Of a stretch of DNA of 64,000 nucleotides, positions 52,554 to 62,019 are shown one piece after another. Every line of letters starts with the position of its first letter. Within the stretch, counting starts at the first letter, position 1. The stretch lies in assembly GCA_965247175.1 (NCBI GenBank), contig OZ252006.1, positions 1,178,001 through 1,242,000 on the forward strand. Direction: 5' to 3'. Below the pieces are notes generated by a model. It did not search any database and was not told where the DNA came from. It saw only the letters and a program-made list of their open reading frames with translations. This stretch comes from JANQMX01 sp965247175. Lineage in GTDB: Bacteria > Pseudomonadota > Alphaproteobacteria > Kiloniellales > DSM-21159. Made by a program: the position numbers and the translations under genes.

Positions 52554-52886
52554 TTAATTCTGCCAAACCAGAGGTTTTTCCGGCAGGAGGATCATCGCGT
52601 CGTTCTCGGCCCCATAGCCCAAGACGCGGCGCGACTGCTCTTCCAAGAGATCGAGATCCAAGCTGCCGCGGCGCAGACCCCTGACCCGGGATTCGAGCTC
52701 GTAGCGCTCGGAGGTCAGCTCGGCCAGTTGCAGGCTTCGCTCGTCCACTTCGCGGTGCAGCAGGTTGGAATGCAGCAAGCCCCTGTCGCCATGCACCACG
52801 TGGTACGCGAAGTAGCTGAAGATCGCCGCGAAGAGGAGATGCGGCAACAGAGTGGCAAGGCGGCGCTTGATGTCGCGAAGCGTCAT
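52554..52886 (-). CDS. ftsB: Septum formation initiator (FtsB/DivIC family)
   Basis: 110 residues: short cytoplasmic N terminus, one membrane helix at about 12-32, then a periplasmic coiled coil (LLHREVDERSLQLAELTSERYELESRV) with heptad hydrophobics and a conserved C-terminal RRVLGYGAENDAMIL. It joins FtsL and FtsQ at the divisome. Position between eno and pdhA is conserved. Gene symbol is by context; sequence divergence within the family is high. Confidence 0.86.
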   Translation of the reverse strand: MTLRDIKRRLATLLPHLLFAAIFSYFAYHVVHGDRGLLHSNLLHREVDERSLQLAELTSERYELESRVRGLRRGSLDLDLLEEQSRRVLGYGAENDAMILLPEKPLVWQN

Positions 52887-53009
52887 GGCGCCATGGAATC
52901 ACTGGCGCGACTCCGCGTCAAACGGGAATTCAATTGGATTCTCAAATGGCCGCAACCTGTTGCCCGGGGGACTCACTCTGCCGTCAGAACGGGCAAGATC
53001 GCTGGAGCC

Positions 53010-54272
53010 TTAGCCGATACCGTAGATGGCGCTGGGACCGAGCTGCTCCTCGATGCGCAGCAGCTGGTTGTACTTGGCCAAGCGGTCAGAGCGCGCCAGC
53101 GAGCCGGTCTTGATCTGCCCGCAGCCGGTGGCGACCGCAAGGTCGGCAATGGTGCTGTCCTCGGTCTCGCCCGAACGGTGCGACATGACCACTCCGAAGC
53201 TGGCCCTGAAGGCTGTCTCGACGGCTTCCAGGGTTTCGGTCAAGGTGCCTATCTGGTTGACCTTCACCAAGATGGCATTGGCGGCCTTGATGGCGATGCC
53301 CTTGCGCAGCCGCTCGGTGTTGGTGACGAAGATGTCGTCGCCGACCAGTTGTACCCGGTCACCGATGGCCGCGTTCAGCGCGCACCAGCCATCCCAGTCG
53401 TCCTCAGCCATACCGTCTTCGATGGAGCCGATGGGATAGCTGTCGCTGAGCTTGGCCAGATAGGCCACCAGCTCGTCGGCGCCGTAGCTCAGCCCGGCTC
53501 CACGCAGCTCGTAGCGGCCGTTCTCGTAGAACTCGCTGGCGGCGCAGTCGAGCGCGATGTCGAGCTGGGTTCCGGGCGTGTAGCCGGCGGCGGTCACGCT
53601 CTCCAGCACGAAGTCGATGGCTTCCTCGGCAGACTTGAGGTTGGGTGCGAAGCCGCCCTCGTCGCCGACGTTGGTGGCATGGCCCGCCTTCTTCAGCCGC
53701 GCCTTCAGGCTGTGGAAGACCTCGGCCCCCATGCGCAGCGCCTCTGAGAAGCTCTCGGCACCGATGGGGCGGATCATGAACTCCTGGAAGTCGATGGGAT
53801 TGTCGGCATGGGCGCCGCCGTTGACGATGTTCATCATCGGCACCGGCAGGCGGCAGGCCCGCACGCCGCCGACGTAGCGATAGAGCGGCAGGGCGGCTTC
53901 CTCCGCGGCCGCCTTGGCGACGGCCAGGCTGACGCCGAGGATGGCATTGGCGCCCAGGCGGCGCTTGTTTTCCGTGCCGTCGAGGGCGATCAGGGTCTCG
54001 TCGATCAGGCCCTGCTCGTCAGCCTCCATGCCCGAGAGGGCATCGAAGATCTCGTGATTGACGTTGTCGACGGCGGTCATGACGCCCTTGCCGAGATAGC
54101 GGTCCTCGTCGCCGTCGCGCAGCTCGACCGCCTCATGGACACCGGTCGAGGCGCCAGAGGGCACGGCGGCGCGGCCGAAGGCACCGCTCTCCAAGGTCAC
54201 GTCGACCTCGACCGTCGGATTGCCGCGCGAATCAAGGATTTCCCGGGCCTGAATGTCGATGATGCCGCTCAC
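53010..54272 (-). CDS. eno: Enolase
   Basis: 420 residues, interconverts 2-phosphoglycerate and phosphoenolpyruvate. Conserved SRGNPTVEVDV at the N terminus, the catalytic Glu-containing GDEGGFAPNL near 205, LVKVNQIGTLTETLEA with Lys near 335 and SHRSGETEDSTIADLAV near 365. Standard bacterial length. The DinB and oxygenase genes separate it from kdsA, to which it is usually adjacent. Confidence 0.97.
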   Translation of the reverse strand: MSGIIDIQAREILDSRGNPTVEVDVTLESGAFGRAAVPSGASTGVHEAVELRDGDEDRYLGKGVMTAVDNVNHEIFDALSGMEADEQGLIDETLIALDGTENKRRLGANAILGVSLAVAKAAAEEAALPLYRYVGGVRACRLPVPMMNIVNGGAHADNPIDFQEFMIRPIGAESFSEALRMGAEVFHSLKARLKKAGHATNVGDEGGFAPNLKSAEEAIDFVLESVTAAGYTPGTQLDIALDCAASEFYENGRYELRGAGLSYGADELVAYLAKLSDSYPIGSIEDGMAEDDWDGWCALNAAIGDRVQLVGDDIFVTNTERLRKGIAIKAANAILVKVNQIGTLTETLEAVETAFRASFGVVMSHRSGETEDSTIADLAVATGCGQIKTGSLARSDRLAKYNQLLRIEEQLGPSAIYGIG

Positions 54273-54362
54273 GGTCTCGCCCCTTCTCTGTTGCCGGCCC
54301 CTCTTTGCCGCAGGGCTTGCGCCAAGGCAAGAAAAGCCGCAGGCCAGGCGGGGAAATTACGG

Positions 54363-54959
54363 CTAGCGGGTCGGCAACTCAGGCGGCCAGCCCATCTCGG
54401 CCAGGTCCTCCGCCCGCTTCGAGACGTCCTCGCGCAGGAAGAACTCGTCGAGCTGCGGCGGCGCTGCCGCGGTCGACGACAGCATGGCATGGGCCTGGCC
54501 CCGGTGATGGACCTGATGCTGGAAGAGATGCAGCAGGACGTCCGGAATGCGCTCCGGATAGCGCCGGTCGCCTGGGCGAAAGAGCGTCACCTGCCGTTCG
54601 AGGTCTGCCGGCGTCAGGGCCTCGCAGAAGGCGATCAGCCGAGCGTCGCAGGCTCGCTGAGCGTCGCGCAGCTCAGCCAGGCCACCGAAGGGCTCCTCCG
54701 GCATGGCATAGAGCGCTTCCCAGCGCCCTTCCTCATACAGCGCGTCCAGGTAGTAGAGATCGACCAGGTAGATATGGCTGAGCGTCAGGAAGATCGACGG
54801 GAAGAAGCCGCTGCGCTCAGCCTTGAGGGCCTGGGCATCCAGCGCCGCGCAGGCGCGGTAGAGGCGATGGTTGGCCCAGGCGTTGTTGCGCGCCATGGCC
54901 AGCAGTAACGGGAGAGCCGCCGCGTCCTGCCTAGCGGAAGTTGGCCTGCTCGGCGCCAT
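54363..54959 (-). CDS. DinB-family protein
   Basis: 198 residues with the DinB/YfiT four-helix bundle: NNAWANHRLYRA near residue 25, a metal-type histidine in LSHIYLVDLYYLDAL near 60, and HQVHHRGQAHAMLSS near 148-162 with two further histidines. Members are metal-dependent thiol-type transferases or stress proteins; function here unknown. The start ATG 54959 (GGAG, five-base spacing) overlaps the oxygenase gene by 29 bases, so they are co-translated. Confidence 0.87.
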   Translation of the reverse strand: MAPSRPTSARQDAAALPLLLAMARNNAWANHRLYRACAALDAQALKAERSGFFPSIFLTLSHIYLVDLYYLDALYEEGRWEALYAMPEEPFGGLAELRDAQRACDARLIAFCEALTPADLERQVTLFRPGDRRYPERIPDVLLHLFQHQVHHRGQAHAMLSSTAAAPPQLDEFFLREDVSKRAEDLAEMGWPPELPTR

Positions 54960-56040
54960 AGGTCTCCGGATCGTTGAAGAAGGTGGTCATGACGAAGCGC
55001 TCGCCTCGGCTGACCGGCAGGGCCTTGTGCAACAGCGAGCAGGAGAAGATGCAGCCCCCGCCGCGCGGCGGCTTCAGCTTCGCGTCGGCGTACTCGGGAA
55101 AGCACAGCTCGCCCCCTTCAAAGCCCTCATTGAGATTGAGGGAGAGGGCAAAGCGCCGCGGCTGCTGCGGCGTGTAACGGTCGCGGTGCACGTCGAAGAA
55201 ATCACCGCGCTCGACCTGGTAGCAGAGCACGATGAACCCCTCCATCACCAGGCGTTCGCCGTAGTTGAAGACCTTGTTGATCTCGGGGAGCACGCGGCGC
55301 GCCAGAGTCTTGCGCACGCGGTTGATCGTCTCCTCGTCCTCGATCAGATGCTCCAGGTTCTTCTTCTTGTTGGGGGCATAGAGGTGCTCTCGGCCGGTCG
55401 AGAGCGAGCCTTCCCGGTGCGAGGTCTGCCACAGGCCGATCAGGTGGTCGCAGAGCCCAGGCTCGAAGATTCGCGGCAACACCAGGGCCGGCGGCGCGAC
55501 GAAGGCGGCCAGCCGGTTGCTGTCGCGGCGCCAGGCTTCCACTTCATCGAAGGCCCCCGAGAAGTGCGCCTCCGGCGCTTCGTTGGCCCAGCTTGCGATC
55601 ACTCGCTGATTGGGGTCGAGCAGATAAGTTCGCACCGGCGGCGTCTCGTCGAGCTCGTTCTCCCCGTTCGTCGTTCCCGCCGCCAGATACCAGTTGAGCA
55701 CGTGCCCGACGGGGTCGCAGAGCAGCAGTTGACCGGGGTGCTCCGGCAGCTTCGCACCGCGGGCGATGCTCGGTGTGTCGCCGGCCACCACGACGACCTG
55801 GAAGCCATGGTCCTGGAGCTGCGGCTGAGCCTGCTCAAGCGCCGCCAGCATGGCCCGAGCCTGAGCGGAAAAAAGCGTCCGCAGAACGATCAGCAGGATT
55901 GGCTCGCCGACAACCTCGGCATAGAGGTCGTGGTCATGGCCGTGCAGGTCGGACAGCAGAAAGTTGAGCGCCTTGTCGCCCGGCGTGAAGGCCCGCGGGA
56001 CGAGCTGACCGCGGCGTGCGCGAGGGGCCGGCTGGCTCAT
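54931..56040 (-). CDS. Peroxiredoxin-like domain fused to a prolyl-4-hydroxylase-type 2OG-Fe(II) oxygenase
   Basis: 369 residues from ATG 56038-56040. Residues 15-155 follow an AhpC/TSA thioredoxin fold (GDKALNFLLSD, then a beta strand before LFSAQARAMLAAL and VVVVAGDTPS), but the peroxidatic cysteine that would sit at the start of the first helix is absent. Residues 190-369 form the oxygenase, with iron ligands His285 and Asp287 (FFDVHRDRY), His338 and 2-oxoglutarate Arg346 (RGERFV). Such proteins probably hydroxylate a protein or peptide, with the thioredoxin-like part binding a substrate. The stop overlaps DinB and the start overlaps the kdsA stop. Confidence 0.85.
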   Translation of the reverse strand: MSQPAPRARRGQLVPRAFTPGDKALNFLLSDLHGHDHDLYAEVVGEPILLIVLRTLFSAQARAMLAALEQAQPQLQDHGFQVVVVAGDTPSIARGAKLPEHPGQLLLCDPVGHVLNWYLAAGTTNGENELDETPPVRTYLLDPNQRVIASWANEAPEAHFSGAFDEVEAWRRDSNRLAAFVAPPALVLPRIFEPGLCDHLIGLWQTSHREGSLSTGREHLYAPNKKKNLEHLIEDEETINRVRKTLARRVLPEINKVFNYGERLVMEGFIVLCYQVERGDFFDVHRDRYTPQQPRRFALSLNLNEGFEGGELCFPEYADAKLKPPRGGGCIFSCSLLHKALPVSRGERFVMTTFFNDPETYGAEQANFR

Positions 56041-56897
56041 GCGATCGCCGCCTCCGGCAAGCGGAAGGGCTTGCTCTTCGCCAAGCCGTCGAGAGCGACC
56101 AGGGTTTCGAGCAGGTCCCGCATCCTTTTGAGCGGCACCATGTTCGGCCCATCGCTCGGAGCCTTGTCCGGATCCTGGTGAGTCTCGATGAAGACCAATG
56201 CCACGCCAATGGCGACCGCCGCGCGGGCCAGCGCCGGCACGAAGTCGCGCTGTCCGCCCGACGTGGTGCCCTGCCCGCCTGGCTGCTGTACCGAGTGCGT
56301 CGCATCGAACACCACCGGGCAACCGGTCTGCGCCGCCATGATGGGCAGGCTGCGCATGTCGGAGACCAGCGTGTTGTAGCCGAAGGACGCACCGCGCTCG
56401 GTCACCAGCACATTGTCGTTGCCGGTGCTGCGGATCTTGTCGACGACGTTCTTCATGTCCCAGGGGGCAAGGAACTGCCCCTTCTTGACGTTGACCGCCT
56501 TGCCGGTGTTGCCGGCGGCCAGCAGCAGATCCGTCTGGCGGCAAAGAAAGGCCGGGATCTGCAGCACGTCGACCGCTTGCGCCACAGCCGCGCACTGATG
56601 CGGCTCGTGCACGTCGGTCAGCACAGGGCAGCCGCGAGCCTCCCGCACCTCAGCCAGGATCTCCGCGCCCTTCTCCAAGCCGATGCCGCGCTTGGAGCTG
56701 ACGCTGGTGCGGTTCGCCTTGTCGAAGGAGGTCTTGTAGATCAGCCCGATACCGAGGCTGTCGGTCAGTTCCTTGAGCGCGGCGCTCATTTCCAGCGCGT
56801 GTTCGCGGCTCTCCAGGGCGCAGGGCCCGGCAATGATGGCCAGCGGTCGGTCGTTGGCCACGGCCAAGTCGCCGATCCTGACGGTTCGAGTCTCCAA
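56037..56897 (-). CDS. kdsA: 3-deoxy-8-phosphooctulonate synthase (KDO-8-P synthase)
   Basis: 286 residues; condenses arabinose-5-phosphate with PEP for lipopolysaccharide inner core synthesis. GPCALESR near 25, KTSFDKANRTS near 55, TDVHEPHQC near 95, and DATHSVQQPGGQGTTSGG near 195 match the family. Cysteine in GCPVL and context of metal-site residues do not decide between the metal-dependent and independent classes. Its stop overlaps the oxygenase start (56037-56040). Follows pyrG by 21 bases. Confidence 0.95.
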   Translation of the reverse strand: METRTVRIGDLAVANDRPLAIIAGPCALESREHALEMSAALKELTDSLGIGLIYKTSFDKANRTSVSSKRGIGLEKGAEILAEVREARGCPVLTDVHEPHQCAAVAQAVDVLQIPAFLCRQTDLLLAAGNTGKAVNVKKGQFLAPWDMKNVVDKIRSTGNDNVLVTERGASFGYNTLVSDMRSLPIMAAQTGCPVVFDATHSVQQPGGQGTTSGGQRDFVPALARAAVAIGVALVFIETHQDPDKAPSDGPNMVPLKRMRDLLETLVALDGLAKSKPFRLPEAAIA

Positions 56898-56918
56898 GAT
56901 AACGCTCCTAACCTAAAA

Positions 56919-58544
56919 CTAGACCAAGCGAGAGTGATCCACCGCCGCCTTGATAAAGGACACGAAGAGCGGATGGGGATCGAAGGGCTTCGATCTCAGC
57001 TCGGGGTGGAACTGCACGCCTATAAACCAGGGATGCGCCGGGATCTCAACGATCTCCGGCAGCTGCCCGTCCGGCGACATCCCGGTGAAGCGGAGCCCCG
57101 CCGTCTCCAGCGCGTCCTTGTAGTTGATGTTGACCTCGTAACGGTGGCGGTGGCGTTCCTGAATGTGGGTTTCGCCGTAGATGTTCGCCACCTGGCTGTC
57201 GGGCTGCAGCACCGCGGGATAAGCGCCAAGGCGCATAGTGCCGCCCATGTCGCCATCGGCGCCGCGCCGTTCGATCTCGTTGCCCTTGAGCCACTCGGTC
57301 AGCAGGCCGATGACCGCCGGGTCGGCTCGGCCGAACTCGCTCGAGCCCGCATTGTGCAGGCCAACCAGCTTACGCGCCGCCTCGATCACCGCCATCTGCA
57401 TGCCGAGGCAAATGCCAAAATAGGGGACCTTGTGGGTCCGCGCGAAACCGGCGGCGGCGATCTTGCCTTCGCTTCCGCGCTCGCCGAAGCCGCCGGGAAT
57501 CAGGATGCCATGCACGTCGGCCAAGCGGTCGAGGGTATCCTCCTCCTCGAAGATCTCGGCATTCAGCCAGTCGACCTTGACCTTGACCCGATTGGCAATG
57601 CCGCCGTGATTGAGGGCTTCGGCCAGGGACTTATAGGCGTCCAAGAGGTTGGTGTACTTGCCGACCACGCCGATGGTCACCTCGCCCTCCGGCCGCTGGA
57701 CCGCATCGACGATGCTGTCCCAGACCGCGAGTCGCGGCGGCTCTTCTTCCAGCTTGAAGTGCCGCACCACTTCCCGGTCCAGCCCCTCCTCGTGATAGGC
57801 GCGCGGCACCGCATAGATGGTGTCCACGTCCAACGCCTGGATGACGGCCTCTTCCCGCAGGTTGCAGAACAAGGCCAGCTTGCGCCGGTCGTCGGGGCCG
57901 AGCGGCTGCTCGGAGCGGCAAAGCAGGATGTCCGGCTGAATGCCGAGCGATTGCAATTCCTTCACCGAATGCTGCGTCGGCTTGGTCTTCAGCTCGCCGG
58001 CGGACTTCAGGTAGGGAACCAGCGTCAGATGCAGGAAAAGGCAGTTGTCGCGGCCGAGTTCATGACCGAGTTGGCGGATGGCCTCGAAGAACGGCAGGCC
58101 TTCGATATCGCCCACCGTGCCGCCGATCTCGCAGATGACGAAGTCTTCCGACTCGACCTCGGCCAGGACGAATTCCTTGATGGCATCGGTGACGTGGGGA
58201 ATGACCTGGACGGTAGCGCCGAGGTAGTCGCCGCGCCGCTCACGGGCGATGATCTTGGAGTAGATCTGCCCGGTGGTGACGTTGTCGCTGCGACGCGAGG
58301 CTACGCCCGTGAAGCGCTCATAGTGGCCCAGGTCCAGGTCGGTCTCCGCCCCGTCGTCGGTGACGTAAACCTCCCCGTGCTGATAGGGGCTCATGGTGCC
58401 CGGATCGACGTTGAGATAGGGGTCGAGCTTGCGCAAACGCACCTTGAAGCCGCGCGCCTGCAGCAGGGCGCCGAGGGACGCCGAAGCCAAACCTTTCCCA
58501 AGCGATGAGACCACGCCGCCGGTGATGAAAATGTACCGCGTCAT
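56919..58544 (-). CDS. pyrG: CTP synthase
   Basis: 541 residues. N-terminal synthetase domain with ITGGVVSSLGKGLASASLG (P loop region) and EIGGTVGDIEG; C-terminal class I glutamine amidotransferase with the nucleophile in GICLGMQ near 380 and a final His-Glu pair (HPEL near 515). Converts UTP to CTP. Location between secG and kdsA is conserved in alphaproteobacteria. Upstream gap 58545-58713 shows no clear terminator. Confidence 0.97.
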   Translation of the reverse strand: MTRYIFITGGVVSSLGKGLASASLGALLQARGFKVRLRKLDPYLNVDPGTMSPYQHGEVYVTDDGAETDLDLGHYERFTGVASRRSDNVTTGQIYSKIIARERRGDYLGATVQVIPHVTDAIKEFVLAEVESEDFVICEIGGTVGDIEGLPFFEAIRQLGHELGRDNCLFLHLTLVPYLKSAGELKTKPTQHSVKELQSLGIQPDILLCRSEQPLGPDDRRKLALFCNLREEAVIQALDVDTIYAVPRAYHEEGLDREVVRHFKLEEEPPRLAVWDSIVDAVQRPEGEVTIGVVGKYTNLLDAYKSLAEALNHGGIANRVKVKVDWLNAEIFEEEDTLDRLADVHGILIPGGFGERGSEGKIAAAGFARTHKVPYFGICLGMQMAVIEAARKLVGLHNAGSSEFGRADPAVIGLLTEWLKGNEIERRGADGDMGGTMRLGAYPAVLQPDSQVANIYGETHIQERHRHRYEVNINYKDALETAGLRFTGMSPDGQLPEIVEIPAHPWFIGVQFHPELRSKPFDPHPLFVSFIKAAVDHSRLV

Positions 58545-58713
58545 GGACTGCCCTTATCGGTCTTGTCGGCGGCTGCTGCAAGTGGACTCTCGCGGTGCCG
58601 GCCATCTCTTTTAAGCTATTGACGTAAAACGGCCTTCACAGGCCCCACACGCCTGTTGCAAGCGTTGCGCCGGCGCGACTCGGCGCCGCAGGCGAAGCTG
58701 GGGGATGGAAGAT

Positions 58714-59055
58714 CTAGTTGGTCGGGACGGTCGGCTCGCCCGAGGTGCCGCTTTCGCTCGCTGGCGGCGGCAAGGTCAGGTCGAGATTGGGGTCGTCCAG
58801 CAGCGAGGGCGCCCGATCACCCTGGGAGAGAATCGTCAGAGCGATGCTGGAGGCCATGAAGCAGGCCGCCAAGATCGCTGTCGTGCGGGTCAAGAGGTTG
58901 GCCGTGCCCCGCCCGGTCATGAAGCCGGCCATGCCGCCGCCCCCGCCGCCTCCGCCGCCGATCCCGAGGCCGCCGCCCTCGCTGCGTTGCAGCAGGACCA
59001 CGACGATCAAGGCCAGGGCGATCAAGACATGAATGACGAGAAGAACCGTAAGCAT
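58714..59055 (-). CDS. secG: Protein translocase subunit SecG
   Basis: 113 residues with two membrane helices (about 3-22 and 56-76) and the conserved QRSEGGGLG segment. A run of nine glycines (GIGGGGGGGGG-type, about 30-41) lies between them; glycine-rich loops are usual here but this one is long. The tail ends with a Ser/Pro/Thr stretch. Part of SecYEG. Its start faces tpiA with a 121-base gap. Confidence 0.93.
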   Translation of the reverse strand: MLTVLLVIHVLIALALIVVVLLQRSEGGGLGIGGGGGGGGGMAGFMTGRGTANLLTRTTAILAACFMASSIALTILSQGDRAPSLLDDPNLDLTLPPPASESGTSGEPTVPTN

Positions 59056-59176
59056 GGTGGCAGCAATCTGTCTCTGGATGAAGCGCGGGCGCCATGAGCC
59101 CAGCCCGCGGCCATGGCCGCGATATAATGGGGCGGAACGCCAATTGCCAGCGAATTGCCCCGGATCGCAGCCGCAG

Positions 59177-59929
59177 TCAAGCGAGCGCGGCAGCGGCGGT
59201 GATAATGCCGAGAAAGTCCTGAGCCTTCAGGCTGGCCCCGCCGACCAGGGCCCCATCCACATCGGCGGTGGCCAGAAGCTCGCTCGCATTGGAGGGCTTT
59301 ACCGAACCGCCATAGAGAATAGGCACCTGGTTGCCGGCCTCCCCGGCCGCGCTGCGCAAAGCGGTCCGAATGAGCGCATGAACCTCTTCGACATCAGCCG
59401 GGGTTGCGGTGTCGCCGGTGCCGATCGCCCAGACCGGCTCATAGGCGACGACCAAGGAGTCCGCTTGCGAGAAAGCCGGCAGCGAGCCGGCTAGCTGATG
59501 CTTGATTACCGCCAGAGCCTCGCCGGCCCGGCGCTGCTCCGCCGTTTCTCCGATGCAGACGATCGGCCGCAACCCGCTCGCCATGGCCGCCTCGGCCTTG
59601 GCCCGGACCAGCGCATCGCCTTCGCCATGGTCGGCGCGGCGCTCGGAATGCCCGACGATGACATAACTCCCGCCAGCATCGGCGATCATCGGGGCGGCAA
59701 TGTCGCCCGTATGCGCACCGGACGCCTCGGTGTGACAGTCCTGCGCGCCCACGTCGATGGGGCTTCCTTTAACCATCTCCGCAACATGCGCCAGCAGCGT
59801 CGCCGGCGGGCAGAGCGCAACCCCGACATCGGCTCCCGCGGGCAGCCCCTCGAGGATGCCGCGCACCAACTCATCGGAGGACTGCCGCAGCCCGTTCATT
59901 TTCCAGTTACCGACGATCAGCTTGCGCAC
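59177..59929 (-). CDS. tpiA: Triose-phosphate isomerase
   Basis: 250 residues from GTG 59929. N-terminal VGNWKMNG with the catalytic Lys, HSERR (His near 95), the glutamate base in VAYEPVWAIGTG near 165-175, and GGSVKPSNA near 210. Interconverts DHAP and G3P. Divergent from ppiD; the 186-base shared region (59930-60115) has no clear promoter elements I can define. Confidence 0.96.
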   Translation of the reverse strand: MRKLIVGNWKMNGLRQSSDELVRGILEGLPAGADVGVALCPPATLLAHVAEMVKGSPIDVGAQDCHTEASGAHTGDIAAPMIADAGGSYVIVGHSERRADHGEGDALVRAKAEAAMASGLRPIVCIGETAEQRRAGEALAVIKHQLAGSLPAFSQADSLVVAYEPVWAIGTGDTATPADVEEVHALIRTALRSAAGEAGNQVPILYGGSVKPSNASELLATADVDGALVGGASLKAQDFLGIITAAAALA

Positions 59930-60115
59930 AGCTACCCCCTCTTTGCCTTGGAACCGCCTCGGAAACGTGCCCTTTTCCGCACAAGAGCGAGGGCTTTGCT
60001 AGCATAGTCATAAGGGGCTGACCATCGGGTTGCGGGCGGTTGCTCGCCCGTGGCCCGGCTCCTAAGATGCGGCCGCTTTTCCAGCCCCCAGTCGCACGTC
60101 AACAAGGCAAGCAAA

Positions 60116-62011
60116 ATGAAGAAGTTCCGCGGAATCCTCGTCAAGACCTTCGTCGGCATACTCTTCGGCCTGCTCATCCTCAGCTTCGCCGTCTGGGGCA
60201 TCGGCGATACCTTCAGCCCCGGCCACTACGGCAACGTGGTCGCCGAGGTCGGCGATCAGGAGATCACCGAGATCGAATTCCGGCGCAGCTTTGGCCGTCA
60301 GTACAGCCAGCTGCAGCAGAATCTCGGCGGCAGCCTCTCTTCCGAAATGCTGCGCGACCTTGGCCTGCCCGAGGTGGTGCTGGGTCAGCTGGTGACCCGC
60401 GGCTTGCTCGATCAGCAGGCGCAAGACCTCGGCCTGACCGTGACGGACGATCAGATAAGGCGGGTCATCTTCTCCCAAGACGCCTTCCGCGATTCGCTTG
60501 GGCAGTTCGATCGCTTCAACTTCGAGCAGTTCCTGCGCGCCAACGATATGACGGAAGCGACCTTCGCCCGGGAAATCCGCCGCGACACCCTCCAGTCCCG
60601 TATCTCCCAGGCTCTGGTCAGCGGTGCCTCGGTCCCCGACCAGTTGGCCCGCATGCTCTATGCGTACCAGGAGCAGCGCCGCACCGCCCGCTTTGCCGAG
60701 GTGCCGCTGCCGCCTGCCGAGTCCATCGAGGCGCCGGACCAGATCGCGCTGGAAGCCTTCTATGAGCAGGTCGCCGACCGCTTCCGCTCGCCCGAGTACC
60801 GCAGCGTTACGGCCCTCTGGGTCCGTCCGGACGAGTTTCTCGAGGAAATCGCCGTCAGCGACGCTCAGCTGGCTGAGGAATACGAAGCCCGCCGCGAGAC
60901 TCTGATCGAGCCGGAAGAGCGCGAGATCGAGCAGATCGTGCTGCTGACGCAGGAGCAGGCAGAGGCCGCGGAAGCCGCGCTCGCCGGGCAAAGCGATCTG
61001 ACAGCGCTCGGCCAAGCCCTGGAAGCCGGCTCGCCGATCAATATCGGCCGTTTCAGCCAGAGCGCGCTGTCCGGTACGCTCGGCCAAGACCTCGCCGACG
61101 TTGCCTTTTCTCTCGCCCCCGGTGAGCTGGGCGGCCCCGTGCGCAGCGACTTCGGCTGGCATGTTCTCAGTGTCGTCGACATCTCCGAGGGCCGCGACCC
61201 GAGCTTGGAAGACGTGCGGGAGGAACTCAGCACTATGGTCCGCCGCGAGGGGGCCATCGAAGCCGTGATCTCGTTGACCAATCAGCTCGACGACGTGCTC
61301 GCCGGCGGCGCCGGGCTGGAAGGAGCCTCGGAGCAACTCACCCTCGAGCTGATTCGCTATCCGGCCCTTGATGCCACCGGCCGCGACCGCGACGGCCAGC
61401 GCCCGGGAGGTTTGGCCAGCCTCGACGGCTTCCTGCAGATGGTCAACGAGGGCGAGCCCGGTGAGGAGAGCTTCCTGATGGAAGACGGCCAGGACGGCTA
61501 TTTCGTGCTCCGCGTCGATGGCGTGACGCCGCCGGCCAACCGTCCCCTGAGCGAGGTCAGCGCGGCGGTCGAGGCCGCCTATGTCCAGGACCAGCGGCGC
61601 CAGTTGGCGCTGGAGCGGGCCGAGCGCATCGCAGCCCAGGTCCGGCTTGGCGCCGATCTGGCCAAAGCGGCTGAGAACGAAGGCCTGTCGGTGCAAACCA
61701 GCAGCCCCATGACCCGGTTCCAGCGAGACCCGGTCTCGACACCCTCTTCGGACTTCGCGCCGGTGCTCTTCGGCACCGAAGGCGACGAGCCCTTCATCGT
61801 CGAGGGTGAGCGCGGGGCCGCCGTCGGCGTGCTCGACAGCGTCATTGCCGCCACGCCGGATGAAGACAGCGAGCGCTTCCAGGACGTAGAGGAGCGCCTG
61901 CGCCGGGAACGCGCCAACGAGCTCATGTCCCTCTATCTCGCCGACCTGCAGAGCCGCTACGGCGTCAGCACCAATCAGGTCGCGATCGACAGCATCATCG
62001 CGAGCTATTAG
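60116..62011 (+). CDS. ppiD: Peptidylprolyl isomerase PpiD/SurA-type
   Basis: 631 residues from ATG 60116 (a frame open from 60050 lacks a start of this kind). One N-terminal membrane helix (about 9-29), a SurA_N-like chaperone region to about 240, a parvulin PPIC domain near 260-370 (EIEQIVLLTQEQAE, SDFGWHVLSVVDI), then a long periplasmic C-terminal part with a second parvulin-like fold. It aids outer-membrane protein folding at the inner membrane. Eight bases separate it from trpE. Confidence 0.92.
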   Translation: MKKFRGILVKTFVGILFGLLILSFAVWGIGDTFSPGHYGNVVAEVGDQEITEIEFRRSFGRQYSQLQQNLGGSLSSEMLRDLGLPEVVLGQLVTRGLLDQQAQDLGLTVTDDQIRRVIFSQDAFRDSLGQFDRFNFEQFLRANDMTEATFAREIRRDTLQSRISQALVSGASVPDQLARMLYAYQEQRRTARFAEVPLPPAESIEAPDQIALEAFYEQVADRFRSPEYRSVTALWVRPDEFLEEIAVSDAQLAEEYEARRETLIEPEEREIEQIVLLTQEQAEAAEAALAGQSDLTALGQALEAGSPINIGRFSQSALSGTLGQDLADVAFSLAPGELGGPVRSDFGWHVLSVVDISEGRDPSLEDVREELSTMVRREGAIEAVISLTNQLDDVLAGGAGLEGASEQLTLELIRYPALDATGRDRDGQRPGGLASLDGFLQMVNEGEPGEESFLMEDGQDGYFVLRVDGVTPPANRPLSEVSAAVEAAYVQDQRRQLALERAERIAAQVRLGADLAKAAENEGLSVQTSSPMTRFQRDPVSTPSSDFAPVLFGTEGDEPFIVEGERGAAVGVLDSVIAATPDEDSERFQDVEERLRRERANELMSLYLADLQSRYGVSTNQVAIDSIIASY

Positions 62012-62019
62012 GCCCAGCC

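Noticed and set aside
56016..58508. 830-codon open frame opposite kdsA and pyrG
   Set aside because: Antisense to two conserved enzymes; low-complexity Arg/His/Val/Ala composition typical of shadow frames.
58918..58975. Short GC tandem repeat in secG
   Set aside because: It encodes the glycine run normal in the cytoplasmic loop of SecG, although longer than usual.
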